Below are positions 9,282 to 17,461 of a stretch of 64,000 bases of DNA, one piece after another; positions within the stretch are counted from its first letter, which is position 1; each line of letters begins with the position of its first letter. This DNA is from JAEYOM01 sp036260935. GTDB lineage: Bacteria > Bacillota > Clostridia > Acetivibrionales > DTU013. The stretch covers positions 124,001 through 188,000 of the forward strand of contig DATALQ010000035.1 in assembly GCA_036260935.1 (NCBI GenBank). The letters run 5' to 3'. Below the pieces are notes generated by a model. That model was not told the origin of the DNA. It was given only the letters and a program-made list of their open reading frames with translations, and did not search any database. A program made the position numbers and the translations under genes.

Positions 9282-9755
9282 CTACTCCGATCTTTTAAGC
9301 TCATCCTTGTCCAGGAAACGGATCACCTTGTCCTTGAACAGTATCCCGTCCAAATGGTCAATTTCGTGGCTCAATGCCTGCGCAAGAAGGCCTTCGCCCT
9401 CGATCCTGAATTTTTCACCATTTCCGTTCAGCGCTTCAACAGCAACGGAAGCAGGCCGCTTAACCTCTCCCCAGACACCCGGTATACTGAGACAGCCTTC
9501 AGGCACGAGCTGCTCGCCCGACTGGCTGACTATTACAGGGTTTACAAGCTCTATGAGCCCGTCTCCCGCATCGATCACGACGACTCTTTTGAGTACGCCT
9601 ACCTGCGGTGCAGCAAGTCCGACTCCATCCGCCTTGTATAGTGTATCTGCCATATCCTTCAGCAATACCCTTATTTTATCCGTTACAGCGTCCACTTCCC
9701 TGCATTTCTTCCTTAATATTTCATCGCCGTCTTTCCTGATATTTCTTATTGCCAT
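9282..9755 (-). CDS. def: Peptide deformylase
   Basis: Metalloenzyme that removes the N-formyl group from nascent proteins. 157 residues. All three PDF motifs are intact: GVGLAAPQVG (44-53), EGCLSIPG (86-93, metal ligand Cys88) and HEIDHLDG (130-137, metal ligands His130 and His134, catalytic Glu131). It is the first gene of the def-fmt-DUF116-rsmB-rlmN-stp-prkC-rsgA-rpe-thiN series, with a promoter at about 9.95 kb and hairpin repeats in the leader. In many Firmicutes priA directly precedes it; here a PadR-hydrolase pair on the other strand separates them. Confidence 0.97.
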   Translation of the reverse strand: MAIRNIRKDGDEILRKKCREVDAVTDKIRVLLKDMADTLYKADGVGLAAPQVGVLKRVVVIDAGDGLIELVNPVIVSQSGEQLVPEGCLSIPGVWGEVKRPASVAVEALNGNGEKFRIEGEGLLAQALSHEIDHLDGILFKDKVIRFLDKDELKRSE

Positions 9756-9775
9756 ATACTACTCTCCCATCTCCA

Positions 9776-9894
9776 GGGCGCTAAACATCTTCCCTTGGAT
9801 GTTTTAAATGTAATCCGCGCCTCAAGGGCGCTAAACATCCTACCTTGGATGTTTTAGATGTAATCCGCGCCTTAAGGGCGCTAAACATCCTCCC
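9776..9894. repeat. Tandem 50 bp palindromic repeat, 2.4 copies
   Basis: Two near-identical 50 bp units (9776-9825 and 9826-9875) and a partial third (9876-9894). Read from GGATGTTT to AAACATCC, each complete module (9797-9840 and 9847-9890) folds as a hairpin: outer GGATGTTT/AAACATCC arms and an inner GCGCC/GGGCGC stem. A single, more diverged module occurs at 27197-27238. The units lie in the leader of the def operon, 20 bases from the def start. Confidence 0.9.
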
Positions 9895-9937
9895 TAATAG
9901 ATTTGCATTTTGCGGCCGAATCATTCCTGTATGATCT

Positions 9938-9966
9938 AATATACCCAAAACTGATTGCGCTGTAAA
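9938..9966 (-). promoter_or_regulatory. Sigma-A-type promoter of the def operon
   Basis: On the minus strand TTTACA (9961-9966) and TATATT (9938-9943) are separated by 17 bases. It would start transcription near 9931 and give a leader of about 175 bases containing the hairpin repeats before def. Confidence 0.6.
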
Positions 9967-10085
9967 AAAGTCGTTATAATAGCTATGTTTCAGTATCCTC
10001 ACATATTATATCAAATTGGTACGCTCTGCTGCAACAAACGTAAAGCTCTATAAATACATTTTTATAAAGTTTGGCAAAATGTCTG

Positions 10086-10114
10086 TTGACTTCCAGTTGA
10101 TACGGTGTTACTAT
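10086..10114 (+). promoter_or_regulatory. Sigma-A-type promoter of padR-hydrolase
   Basis: TTGACT (10086-10091) and TACTAT (10109-10114) with an ideal 17-base spacer, immediately followed by the palindromic operator. Predicted start of transcription is near 10121, inside the palindrome. Confidence 0.75.
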
Positions 10115-10118
10115 TATT

Positions 10119-10138
10119 ATATGTTACTTGTAACATAT
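10119..10138. promoter_or_regulatory. Perfect palindrome, probable PadR operator
   Basis: ATATGTTAC-TT-GTAACATAT, a 20 bp perfect inverted repeat of the ATGT-N8-ACAT type that PadR-family regulators commonly bind. It sits at the expected transcription start of the padR gene 40 bases downstream, so autorepression is the simplest reading. Confidence 0.75.
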
Positions 10139-10179
10139 GTTAACACAGTAAACACAGACGAGAGAAAGAGAGTGGTACC

Positions 10180-10740
10180 ATGACGATTAATTACGCAATA
10201 CTGGGACTTTTGAGCTGGAAGCCTTGTACGGGATATGAATTGAAAAAGATTTTTGAAGAATCCGTTTTCATGTATTGGTCGGGCAATAACAACCAAATAT
10301 ACAAGTCGCTCGTGCAACTACTGGATGATGGGATGGTCACGAACGAAGTCCAGCATCAGGAGAGTTCCCCCTCCAAAAAGATCTATACGATAACCGAAGC
10401 AGGCAGATGGTATTTGAGAAACTGGATCGTTTCCTCACCCGAAGCTCCGGAATTCAAAAAAACGTTCCTGATACAGCTGGCATGGTCTGATCAGCTCGAC
10501 GACAGAGAACTGGATGACATCCTGTCAAAATATGAGAACGAAGTTAAAATACAAATAATGATGGTCCGCGAAAAGTGGAAGCGCAGGCAATATTCCCCGG
10601 GCCGCAGCAAACGCGAGGCGTTTCTCTGGGATATGATCTATGAAAATCTTATCTCATCCTGTCAGAATGAACTTGACTGGATAGAAAAGGTGCGTGGGGG
10701 GCTTAAGCAAAACGAACGGTTAAGTTTTAAAAAGGAGTGA
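10180..10740 (+). CDS. PadR family transcriptional regulator
   Basis: Winged-helix repressor of the PadR family, subfamily with a C-terminal coiled-coil dimerisation region (Vir_act_alpha_C-like). The N-terminal wHTH (about 1-85) starts MTINYAILGLLSWKPCTGYEL, a typical PadR opening split over the first helices; the C-terminal helical half is rich in Lys, Arg and Glu. The gene has a strong promoter and a perfect operator palindrome just upstream. Its stop overlaps the Shine-Dalgarno zone of the hydrolase, so the two are one operon. PadR regulators often sense small hydrophobic or phenolic compounds; the ligand here is unknown. Confidence 0.92.
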   Translation: MTINYAILGLLSWKPCTGYELKKIFEESVFMYWSGNNNQIYKSLVQLLDDGMVTNEVQHQESSPSKKIYTITEAGRWYLRNWIVSSPEAPEFKKTFLIQLAWSDQLDDRELDDILSKYENEVKIQIMMVREKWKRRQYSPGRSKREAFLWDMIYENLISSCQNELDWIEKVRGGLKQNERLSFKKE

Positions 10741-10745
10741 AACTA

Positions 10746-11603
10746 ATGGCTCAACAAGCTGAAAAGAAATCCGTTTTCAAATCAGAAGAAGGCAAAACTG
10801 CAATACTTTCATTCTATGACAAACTGCTTGAAGGCTGGTCGGTACAGCTAAAAAAACATATCGTAAAATCCAGACACGGAGATATCTTTGTCCTCGAGGC
10901 GGGAGATATTGAAAAACCGGCGCTCATACTGCTGCATGGTTCAGGCTCGAACTCTGCCGTATGGGCCGGCGAAATAAAGGAATACATCGAACATTTCAGG
11001 GTTTTAGCCGTGGATATGCCGGGAGAGCCCGGGCACAGCTGCCAATACCGTCCCGATTTAAATTCTGCGGCTCCAGCCGAGTATTTGGAGGATGTATTCA
11101 ATGCATTCGAAATAAGTCAGGCCGCCATTATCGGCATGTCGCTGGGAGGCTGGACTGCTTTGAAGTTTGCGACGGCCTTTCCGGAAAAGGTCAGCAGGCT
11201 CATACTGGTATCCACGTCCGGTATCGGGCCCCAGAAGATATCCTTCATTTTTAAGGCCATATTCACTCTGATGCTCGGGAGACCGGTCACCGAAAGCAGT
11301 CTGAGCAACCTGTCCCAAGGTCAAAAAATAGATCCTGTGGCAGTAGAGTATCTTTCGCTGATTTTCAAAAACTTCTCCCCCTACACTGGAAAATTGCCCA
11401 TATTCAGTGACGAGGAGCTAAAGAAGCTGAATATGCCAGTGATGCTGACAGTCGGTGAAAACGACATAATGCTCGACCAGAGAAAAACAGCGCACCGTTT
11501 GGCAGCGCTGCTCCCCGAAGCAAGAATCAACCTGCTTCCCGGAACAGGACATTTCATATTTGAACAGCAGAAAAGGAACATCGAATTCCTTACAGCATGC
11601 TAA
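10746..11603 (+). CDS. Alpha/beta hydrolase
   Basis: Soluble alpha/beta-hydrolase-fold enzyme of 285 residues with substrate unknown. The oxyanion-hole motif LLHGSGSNSAVW (about 63-73), nucleophile elbow GMSLGGW (Ser132), acid in VGENDIML and catalytic histidine in GTGHFIFE form a complete triad. ATG at 10746 is chosen because AAGGAG lies eight bases upstream; the GTG at 10737 would overlap that site. It is the second gene of the PadR operon, which suggests induction by a compound it may hydrolyse. Its last 14 bases overlap the end of priA on the other strand. No signal peptide. Confidence 0.9.
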   Translation: MAQQAEKKSVFKSEEGKTAILSFYDKLLEGWSVQLKKHIVKSRHGDIFVLEAGDIEKPALILLHGSGSNSAVWAGEIKEYIEHFRVLAVDMPGEPGHSCQYRPDLNSAAPAEYLEDVFNAFEISQAAIIGMSLGGWTALKFATAFPEKVSRLILVSTSGIGPQKISFIFKAIFTLMLGRPVTESSLSNLSQGQKIDPVAVEYLSLIFKNFSPYTGKLPIFSDEELKKLNMPVMLTVGENDIMLDQRKTAHRLAALLPEARINLLPGTGHFIFEQQKRNIEFLTAC

Positions 11604-14052
11604 TTGGATTTATATCCATGTTCAGGTCAACATCAGAACTGCCCCTGCTTTTCCAGAACCCGTCCGATGCGGCGGAAAGAATGGCGGCAAGCCTGTCCTG
11701 CGAGTCGCACTTTATCAGCAGCCTCCACCTGTACCGGTTCCTAAGTCTGGCTGCCGGCGCTCTCGCAGGCCCTGGCATGAGTTCGTCTCCTTTAGCGGCA
11801 TCAATGAGTGAGGAAAGCAGGGCAGCTGTTTCTTTGGCCTTTGCGCAGGCAAGCTTGTCATTCGGCGAGCTGACGACAATACTGGCAATATTGGTGAAGG
11901 GTGGGTACCTGAGGCGGCTCCTTATATCTGTCTCCTGCCTGTAGAAGGCATCGTAATCATACGAGCAGGACGACACTATACTATAATCATCGGTGTTGTA
12001 TGTCTGTATTACAACGCGCCCCGGAAGCTCTCCCCTGCCCGCTCTGCCGGATACCTGGGTCAGCAGCTGGAAGGTCCTCTCCGAAGCCCTGAAATCATCC
12101 ATACCGAGCAGGCTGTCGGCAGCCAATACCCCGACAAGCGTTACGTTCGGGAAATCATGGCCCTTTGCAATCATCTGTGTTCCGACTAGGATGTTGATAT
12201 TCTTCTCCCGGAATGCGTCGAGTATCTCTTCATGGGAATGCTTTCCCGTAGTCGTGTCCATATCCATCCTTATTACTGAGCAGCCCGGAAAATACTTTTG
12301 CAGATCCTCTTCTATCTTCTGTGTCCCGGCTCCGAACTGCCGGATATAGCTGCTTCCGCATTCCGGGCACACAGTGGGCATTTTTTCGGTATAGCCGCAG
12401 TAATGGCATATCAGGCGATCGTCTGCCGAATGGTAGGTCATTGTTACACTGCAGTATCTGCATTTTATTCTGATACCGCAATTCCTGCACAATATGAAGC
12501 TGGAATAGCCCCTTCTGTTTAAAAACAGTATTGTCTGCTGCCCGGAAGCGATATTCCTGCGGATCTCTTCAGAAAGCTCCGCGCTGAACATTGTTCGATT
12601 TCCGGCCTCCAGCTCCATCCTCATGTCAACGAGCCTGACTTCAGGCATTACAAGTGCATTTGCCCGCACTTTCATGGTAACCAGCTTTATTTCACCCTCC
12701 ATAGCCCTGTGGAAGGTCTCGATGGAAGGGGTCGCAGAGCCATACAGCAATAAGGCACCATCCTGCTGGCACCTTCTGGCCGCGACCTGGGCGGCGCTGT
12801 ATTTGGGTGTGGTTTCAGACTTATATGAATTTTCATGTTCCTCGTCGATTATTATGAGCCCAAGGTTTTCAAAAGGCGCAAATACGGCTGAGCGTGCACC
12901 TACCACGACCTGGACCTCCCCGTTTCTTATCAGGCGCCATTGATCGTAGCGTTCTCCAAGCGAAAGCCTGCTGTGCAGCACTGCAACACGGTTGCCGAAC
13001 CTGCCTCTGAACCTGTCAGTCATCTGAGGCGTCAGAGATATCTCTGGCACCAGTACTATTGCCTGCCTCCCCTTTTCGAGCACATACTGAATAAGCTGCA
13101 GGTAAACCTCGGTTTTACCGCTTCCAGTAACACCATGCAGCAGCATTTCATCGAAACGGCCGCAGTCAACAAGAGCCCGTGCGCGCCCAAGCGCCTCCTC
13201 CTGCTCGGGAGTAGGTTCCATGGGAGAGGTTTCGGTTACGTCCCTGTGCCTTAACGGATCGCGTTTAACCTCTATATCCCTGTAATATATGTAGTTGTTT
13301 TTTCGAAGGGTATCTATGACGGAGGTCGAAACTGAAGCAAAACGCGCAAGATCGGCAACCGCTATATATTCGTTCTCCAGCAGCATCTCCAGTATGCGTA
13401 TCTGCTGTATCCTTTTAATCACGCCGTTTTGTATGTCTGTTTCGACTTCTTCCCGGGACATTGCCAGCTCCGCCACACGTACGTACTTTTCCCTGACTGC
13501 CGCGGAATACTGTTCGTCCATCAATATTCTACCTTTTTCCGCCAGTATGTTTATCTGCTTGCTGAAAGCGGTTTTTACATTGCTGAGCCTTTTTAATTCT
13601 TCAATTTCAAGCAGACCGTCATTGGCCTCGAGTGTCGAAATGATACTTTTCTGAGACGGCGTAAGCTTTGCGGGGTCGGTTTCAGCGGTACCTGCCAGCC
13701 TGACTATCTTCAGGGTCTTGACATCGATCCCCGCAGGCAGCATGCACTTTATTGCAGCCGCATATGTACAGAAATACCTCTGTTTCATCCAGGCGGCGAG
13801 CAATATCTGCGAGCCGGTCAACACAGGCTTTTTATCAACTATTTTTTTTATACTTTTAATCCGGCTGTATTCCGAATTTTCAGCAAAGCTCAAAACATAG
13901 CCTTCCTTGAGGCTATTACCGTTTCCGAACGGGACGATGACCCTCATCCCCGGAAAGAGGGAATCTGAAAACTCTTCCGGAACAAGATAGTGATATGGCT
14001 TGTCAAACTCGCGCATAGTGCCGTTTATAGCGACAACAGCGATTTTATCCAT
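11590..14052 (-). CDS. priA: Primosomal protein N' (replication restart helicase)
   Basis: 3'-5' helicase that reloads the replicative helicase at collapsed forks. About 820 residues. The N-terminal 3'-DNA-binding domain starts MDKIAVVAINGTMREFDKPYH; the helicase core contains Walker A GVTGSGKTEVYL, DEEH, and GRAGRGELPG. Between helicase lobes lie paired zinc sites (CRNCGIRIKCRYC and CHYCGYTEK..CPECG), a PriA hallmark. ATG at 14050-14052 follows AAAGGA at good spacing; the upstream in-frame start is less likely. Convergent overlap of 14 bases with the hydrolase gene. In related genomes coaBC is directly upstream; here it is about 44 kb away. Confidence 0.96.
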   Translation of the reverse strand: MDKIAVVAINGTMREFDKPYHYLVPEEFSDSLFPGMRVIVPFGNGNSLKEGYVLSFAENSEYSRIKSIKKIVDKKPVLTGSQILLAAWMKQRYFCTYAAAIKCMLPAGIDVKTLKIVRLAGTAETDPAKLTPSQKSIISTLEANDGLLEIEELKRLSNVKTAFSKQINILAEKGRILMDEQYSAAVREKYVRVAELAMSREEVETDIQNGVIKRIQQIRILEMLLENEYIAVADLARFASVSTSVIDTLRKNNYIYYRDIEVKRDPLRHRDVTETSPMEPTPEQEEALGRARALVDCGRFDEMLLHGVTGSGKTEVYLQLIQYVLEKGRQAIVLVPEISLTPQMTDRFRGRFGNRVAVLHSRLSLGERYDQWRLIRNGEVQVVVGARSAVFAPFENLGLIIIDEEHENSYKSETTPKYSAAQVAARRCQQDGALLLYGSATPSIETFHRAMEGEIKLVTMKVRANALVMPEVRLVDMRMELEAGNRTMFSAELSEEIRRNIASGQQTILFLNRRGYSSFILCRNCGIRIKCRYCSVTMTYHSADDRLICHYCGYTEKMPTVCPECGSSYIRQFGAGTQKIEEDLQKYFPGCSVIRMDMDTTTGKHSHEEILDAFREKNINILVGTQMIAKGHDFPNVTLVGVLAADSLLGMDDFRASERTFQLLTQVSGRAGRGELPGRVVIQTYNTDDYSIVSSCSYDYDAFYRQETDIRSRLRYPPFTNIASIVVSSPNDKLACAKAKETAALLSSLIDAAKGDELMPGPARAPAARLRNRYRWRLLIKCDSQDRLAAILSAASDGFWKSRGSSDVDLNMDINPISML

Positions 14053-14177
14053 TGAATATCCTTTCGGTCGGGATGTCATAATAAGTAAACAAGCATGTTA
14101 TATCTCAATTATACACCAACGTAACCGACACTGAAACAGCGATACTGAAACAGGAGGATGATGCTTACAGGATTTTC

Positions 14178-14206
14178 TTGTTTTAGCACCTGCATTAGTT
14201 TATAAT
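14178..14206 (+). promoter_or_regulatory. Sigma-A-type promoter
   Basis: TTGTTT (14178-14183), 17-base spacer, perfect TATAAT (14201-14206), 44 bases before the methyltransferase gene at 14251. Confidence 0.6.
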
Positions 14207-14250
14207 ATTAAAGAAAATAACCAACAAAAATTATTTTAGGATGGAAAAAT

Positions 14251-15051
14251 ATGATAATCATCGGTGAAAAACTCAACAGCACATTGAAAGACGCAAGAGC
14301 GGCTATAGAAACCGGCGACGCGGTATTCGTGCAGGAACTTGCAAAAAAACAATATGAAGCCGGAGCTACATACATAGATGTTAATGCCGGCATGTTTATA
14401 AATGATGAACCGGAAAAACTCGAATGGCTTGTCAAAACCGTCCAGGAAGCAGTTGACGCACCTCTGTCCATCGATTCGCCCAACCATGTGGCAATAGCAA
14501 GGGCTCTTAAGGCCGTTAAAACTCCAAAGCCTATAATCAACTCAATTACATTTGAAAAGGAAAGATACAATTCCATTCTTCCTCTGGTCCTTGAATACAA
14601 CACCGGTATTGTGGCGCTGTGCATGGACGACTCAGGCATGCCTGAAACAGTGGACGAAAGGGTATCGATAGCCGAAAAGCTTATATCCGGGCTTACCGCA
14701 AAAGGCGTCTCAATTTCCGACATCTATATAGATCCCATGGTCAGGCCGATTGGAACGGGTACCCATTACGGCAAGGTAGCTCTCGAAACCATCCGCAAGG
14801 TAAAGCAGGAATACCCTGAAGTGCATATCACCTGCGGTCTGAGCAATATATCCTTCGGTATACCCGCGCGCAAGGTAATGAACCAGGCTTTTCTTATCGC
14901 CGCAATGACTTCCGGTATGGACGGCGCGATCCTCAATCCCCTGGACAGCAGACTTATGACCTTCGTATACGCGGCGGAAGCTTTGCTTGGTTATGATGAA
15001 TTCTGCATGAATTACCTTATGAAATTCAGAGAAGGACTTTTTGAAATATGA
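14251..15051 (+). CDS. Methyltetrahydrofolate-type (corrinoid) methyltransferase, pterin-binding
   Basis: 266-residue pterin-binding TIM barrel of the dihydropteroate synthase-like superfamily, most like the MeTr/AcsE methyltransferases that move a methyl group from methyltetrahydrofolate to a corrinoid protein. The N-terminal GEKLNSTLKDAR, YIDVNAG (about 48-54) and IDSPN (about 74-78) are family motifs. No corrinoid protein, CO dehydrogenase or methylene-THF reductase gene lies nearby, so the acceptor is unknown. It has its own promoter, and tmcAL follows 34 bases downstream. True dihydropteroate synthase is less likely, given the AcsE-like opening and lack of folate genes. Confidence 0.85.
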   Translation: MIIIGEKLNSTLKDARAAIETGDAVFVQELAKKQYEAGATYIDVNAGMFINDEPEKLEWLVKTVQEAVDAPLSIDSPNHVAIARALKAVKTPKPIINSITFEKERYNSILPLVLEYNTGIVALCMDDSGMPETVDERVSIAEKLISGLTAKGVSISDIYIDPMVRPIGTGTHYGKVALETIRKVKQEYPEVHITCGLSNISFGIPARKVMNQAFLIAAMTSGMDGAILNPLDSRLMTFVYAAEALLGYDEFCMNYLMKFREGLFEI

Positions 15052-15085
15052 GCAGTAAAGTATCGATATCTGTACGGAGGAAAGA

Positions 15086-16342
15086 ATGAAAGTCCTTGGA
15101 ATAGTCGCCGAGTACAACCCCTTCCACAACGGGCATTTGTACCATCTACAGGCTTCCAGGGCTATGACGGGCGCCGATTGCGTCGTTGCAATAATGAGCG
15201 GCAATTACACACAGCGCGGCGAACCGGCATTGGTCGACAAATGGGCCAGAGCGGAAATGGCTTTGCTCTCCGGTGTCGATCTCGTTATAGAACTGCCGGT
15301 AGTTTACGCGATGGCCAGCGCCGAATATTTCGCGTTTGGAGCAGTCAGGCTCCTGGACAGTCTCGGTGTCGTTGATACTCTTTGCTTCGGCAGCGAGTTC
15401 GGTCTGATCAATAAACTGAAACAAGCCGCAGATATTCTGTTTGAAGAGCCGGAAGAATACAAAACCATACTGAGGGCTTACCTTTCATCCGGGAAATCCT
15501 TCCCCGACGCCAGACAAAAAGCGCTGGCAGAGTACCTTAAAACAAAATATGGCAAGGATGAGCTTTCGGAATTGCTTAAGAATCCCAACAACATATTGGG
15601 TGTTGAATATCTGAAGGCGCTAAGGCGTCTGAACAGCAGGATCGTTCCGCTTACCGTGGGCAGAGTCGGAAACGATTACAACTCCGCCGAATTGACCGGA
15701 AGAATAAGCAGCGCAACCTCAATAAGAAATGTACTATCCTCGAATCCCTGGTATAGTGCAAGAGAATTGCTGGAGTCCTGCCTGCCGAATACTTCTCTCG
15801 CCGTTTTGGAACGCGAGGCCGAAATCGGCAGGGGTCCCCTGTTCCCTCACGATTTTACCCAACTTTTGCTTACGACACTTAGAAGAATGACAAATGATGA
15901 AATAAAGAAACTTCCGTATATGGAAAACGGTCTTGAAAACAGAATCAGGCTGGCTGTCGACAATTCCGCCACCTGGCAGGAACTGGTCGATAGGATCGGT
16001 ACCAGGCGTTATACGGCCACCCGGGTTCAGAGGATATTGTTCGGCGCTCTGGCCGGACTGAACAACGAAACGCTCGAATATTTTACGCGTCTGGGCGGTC
16101 CGCCCTATATAAGGGTCCTGGGTTTAAATGAAACAGGGAAAAAATTGCTTTCCGAAATACGCGGCAAAGCTGCGCTCCCGGTTATAACCAAGACCGCAGG
16201 TCATAAGAAATCTACTGTCGTAGGCGTTGCAGAGATGCTCAGGCTCGAAGCGCAGGCTACCGATCAGTACGTTATCGCCTGCCAGAATCCGTTCATGCGC
16301 AAGTCAGGCGCAGATTTCACCAGAAATGTGGTCATTTGTTAA
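15086..16342 (+). CDS. tmcAL: tRNA(Met) cytidine acetate ligase TmcAL
   Basis: ATP-dependent enzyme that acetylates C34 of elongator tRNA-Met using acetate, the Firmicutes counterpart of TmcA (formerly YlbM). 418 residues. The nucleotidyltransferase signature EYNPFHNGH (HxGH-like) opens the protein, followed by MSGNYTQRGEPALVDKWAR, a highly conserved family block, and a C-terminal RNA-binding half. GGAGG is present nine bases before the ATG. The gene follows the pterin methyltransferase closely and may share its transcript. Confidence 0.94.
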   Translation: MKVLGIVAEYNPFHNGHLYHLQASRAMTGADCVVAIMSGNYTQRGEPALVDKWARAEMALLSGVDLVIELPVVYAMASAEYFAFGAVRLLDSLGVVDTLCFGSEFGLINKLKQAADILFEEPEEYKTILRAYLSSGKSFPDARQKALAEYLKTKYGKDELSELLKNPNNILGVEYLKALRRLNSRIVPLTVGRVGNDYNSAELTGRISSATSIRNVLSSNPWYSARELLESCLPNTSLAVLEREAEIGRGPLFPHDFTQLLLTTLRRMTNDEIKKLPYMENGLENRIRLAVDNSATWQELVDRIGTRRYTATRVQRILFGALAGLNNETLEYFTRLGGPPYIRVLGLNETGKKLLSEIRGKAALPVITKTAGHKKSTVVGVAEMLRLEAQATDQYVIACQNPFMRKSGADFTRNVVIC

Positions 16343-16428
16343 CAATTCATTCATATTTTTCTTATTCCGGAAGGAATTTTTCAATCCATATAGAATAGGA
16401 ATATATAAGAATAACATGGAGGTGTTGT

Positions 16429-17229
16429 ATGAAATATCTGTCGAACGCAGTTAATTTCTCGATTAAAAACTGGATGCTCATACTCCCGGTTTTCGTACTG
16501 ACAGCTATTGTCAGTCTGGTAAGCGGAGTCGGGACTGCCAACCTCAACGCTATTACATCGATGTTCAATGCGAACATGATGTCGGACCCAGGTGCGATAA
16601 TGGCAGCGCTGCCCGCTATATACGGAGCTGTTGCCGGTGCCGGTGTTGTCGCATTCATAGCCAAGTTCATTTATGAACCTGCAACCTACGGTCTGATTAA
16701 CAAGGGTCTGGAAACCGGAAATTCCGGCTTGAACGACATTGGTGCCGCTATCAGCAGCAATTTTGTAAAATACGTCATGTATTTTATAGGCATGCTTGTC
16801 GTAAGTCTTGTTTCAGGCCTGGCTGCAGTATTGCTCGTTATCCTGTTAAGCCTCCTTGTTGCAGTACTTAAGGGCGTAGGCGTATTTCTTATGGTTATAG
16901 TCATGATTGCAGTCGTACTGTTTTTAATTGCACTTGGTGTATTGCTCAGCATGTGGTTCACCGCGATGGTTGTCGACGGGCTCGATGTAGTAGCAGCAGC
17001 CAAGAAATCCATCGAAGTGGTTAAAAGCTGCTTCTGGACAGTTCTTGGTATCACACTGCTGGTCTGGTTATTGTTCGCGGTTGCAGGACTGATCCTCAAG
17101 CTGCTTCTTTTTATACCGCTGGTTGGGCCGATCATATACAGCGTAGTTCCGGCCGGACAGTATTTCGTAATGGCTGTATTCCTGCTTATGGTTTATCGTG
17201 ACAAGACCGGCAGGACTTCTGCAGCTTGA
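16429..17229 (+). CDS. Polytopic membrane protein, function unknown
   Basis: 266-residue, very hydrophobic protein with about six predicted membrane helices: one near residues 14-34, one near 60-80, a dense hydrophobic block around 115-185 and two more near 205-255. Short amphipathic segments such as the one after FIYEPATYGLINKGLE resemble the generic DUF-type membrane proteins with repeated helices that are common in clostridia. GGAGGTG four bases before the ATG supports the start. A likely terminator follows at 17269. It lies alone between tmcAL and tyrS. No catalytic motif is visible, so no function is assigned. Confidence 0.8.
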   Translation: MKYLSNAVNFSIKNWMLILPVFVLTAIVSLVSGVGTANLNAITSMFNANMMSDPGAIMAALPAIYGAVAGAGVVAFIAKFIYEPATYGLINKGLETGNSGLNDIGAAISSNFVKYVMYFIGMLVVSLVSGLAAVLLVILLSLLVAVLKGVGVFLMVIVMIAVVLFLIALGVLLSMWFTAMVVDGLDVVAAAKKSIEVVKSCFWTVLGITLLVWLLFAVAGLILKLLLFIPLVGPIIYSVVPAGQYFVMAVFLLMVYRDKTGRTSAA

Positions 17230-17268
17230 TGTTAATGCGAAGTACATCATTCGAATAGATTTTAAGTC

Positions 17269-17295
17269 AGGGGACCTTAAAACGGTCTCCTTTTG
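17269..17295 (+). terminator. Rho-independent terminator after membrane protein gene
   Basis: AGGGGACC (17269-17276), 7-base loop, GGTCTCCT (17284-17291), then TTTTG. Seven of eight positions pair. Confidence 0.6.
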
Positions 17296-17304
17296 TTATG
17301 AGTC

Positions 17305-17380
17305 GGGTGGGCCATGGGGACAGGGACTTTGTCCCACTTTCCCTTTGTTTGGGACAAGGTCCCTGTCCCTGTGTCCCACC
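17305..17380. repeat. GGGACAGGGAC-type inverted repeat
   Basis: Arms at about 17306-17335 and 17351-17380 are imperfect inverted copies rich in GGGACAGGGAC and GTCCC, enclosing a short T-rich centre. The unit carries no gene. GGGACA-rich palindromes of this kind are scattered in several clostridial genomes. It sits between the terminator and the tyrS promoter. Confidence 0.75.
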
Positions 17381-17399
17381 TGTTTCCCAAGGTCTAGCC

Positions 17400-17428
17400 T
17401 TGAATTACTTGTCCCGGTATGGTAAAAT
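17400..17428 (+). promoter_or_regulatory. Sigma-A-type promoter of tyrS
   Basis: TTGAAT (17400-17405), 17-base spacer, TAAAAT (17423-17428). The implied leader is only about 27 bases, so there is no room for a T-box, which many Firmicute tyrS genes have. Confidence 0.7.
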
Positions 17429-17461
17429 ACACAAAAAGCAAAACTTAGAGGTAATAAAATT

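Noticed and set aside
9776..9894. Possible CRISPR array
   Set aside because: Units are directly adjacent with no variable spacers, the copy number is 2.4 and no cas gene is present.
17400..17461. T-box riboswitch before tyrS
   Set aside because: The leader is only about 27 bases and has no T-box sequence; the same holds for the 70-base gap before glyS.
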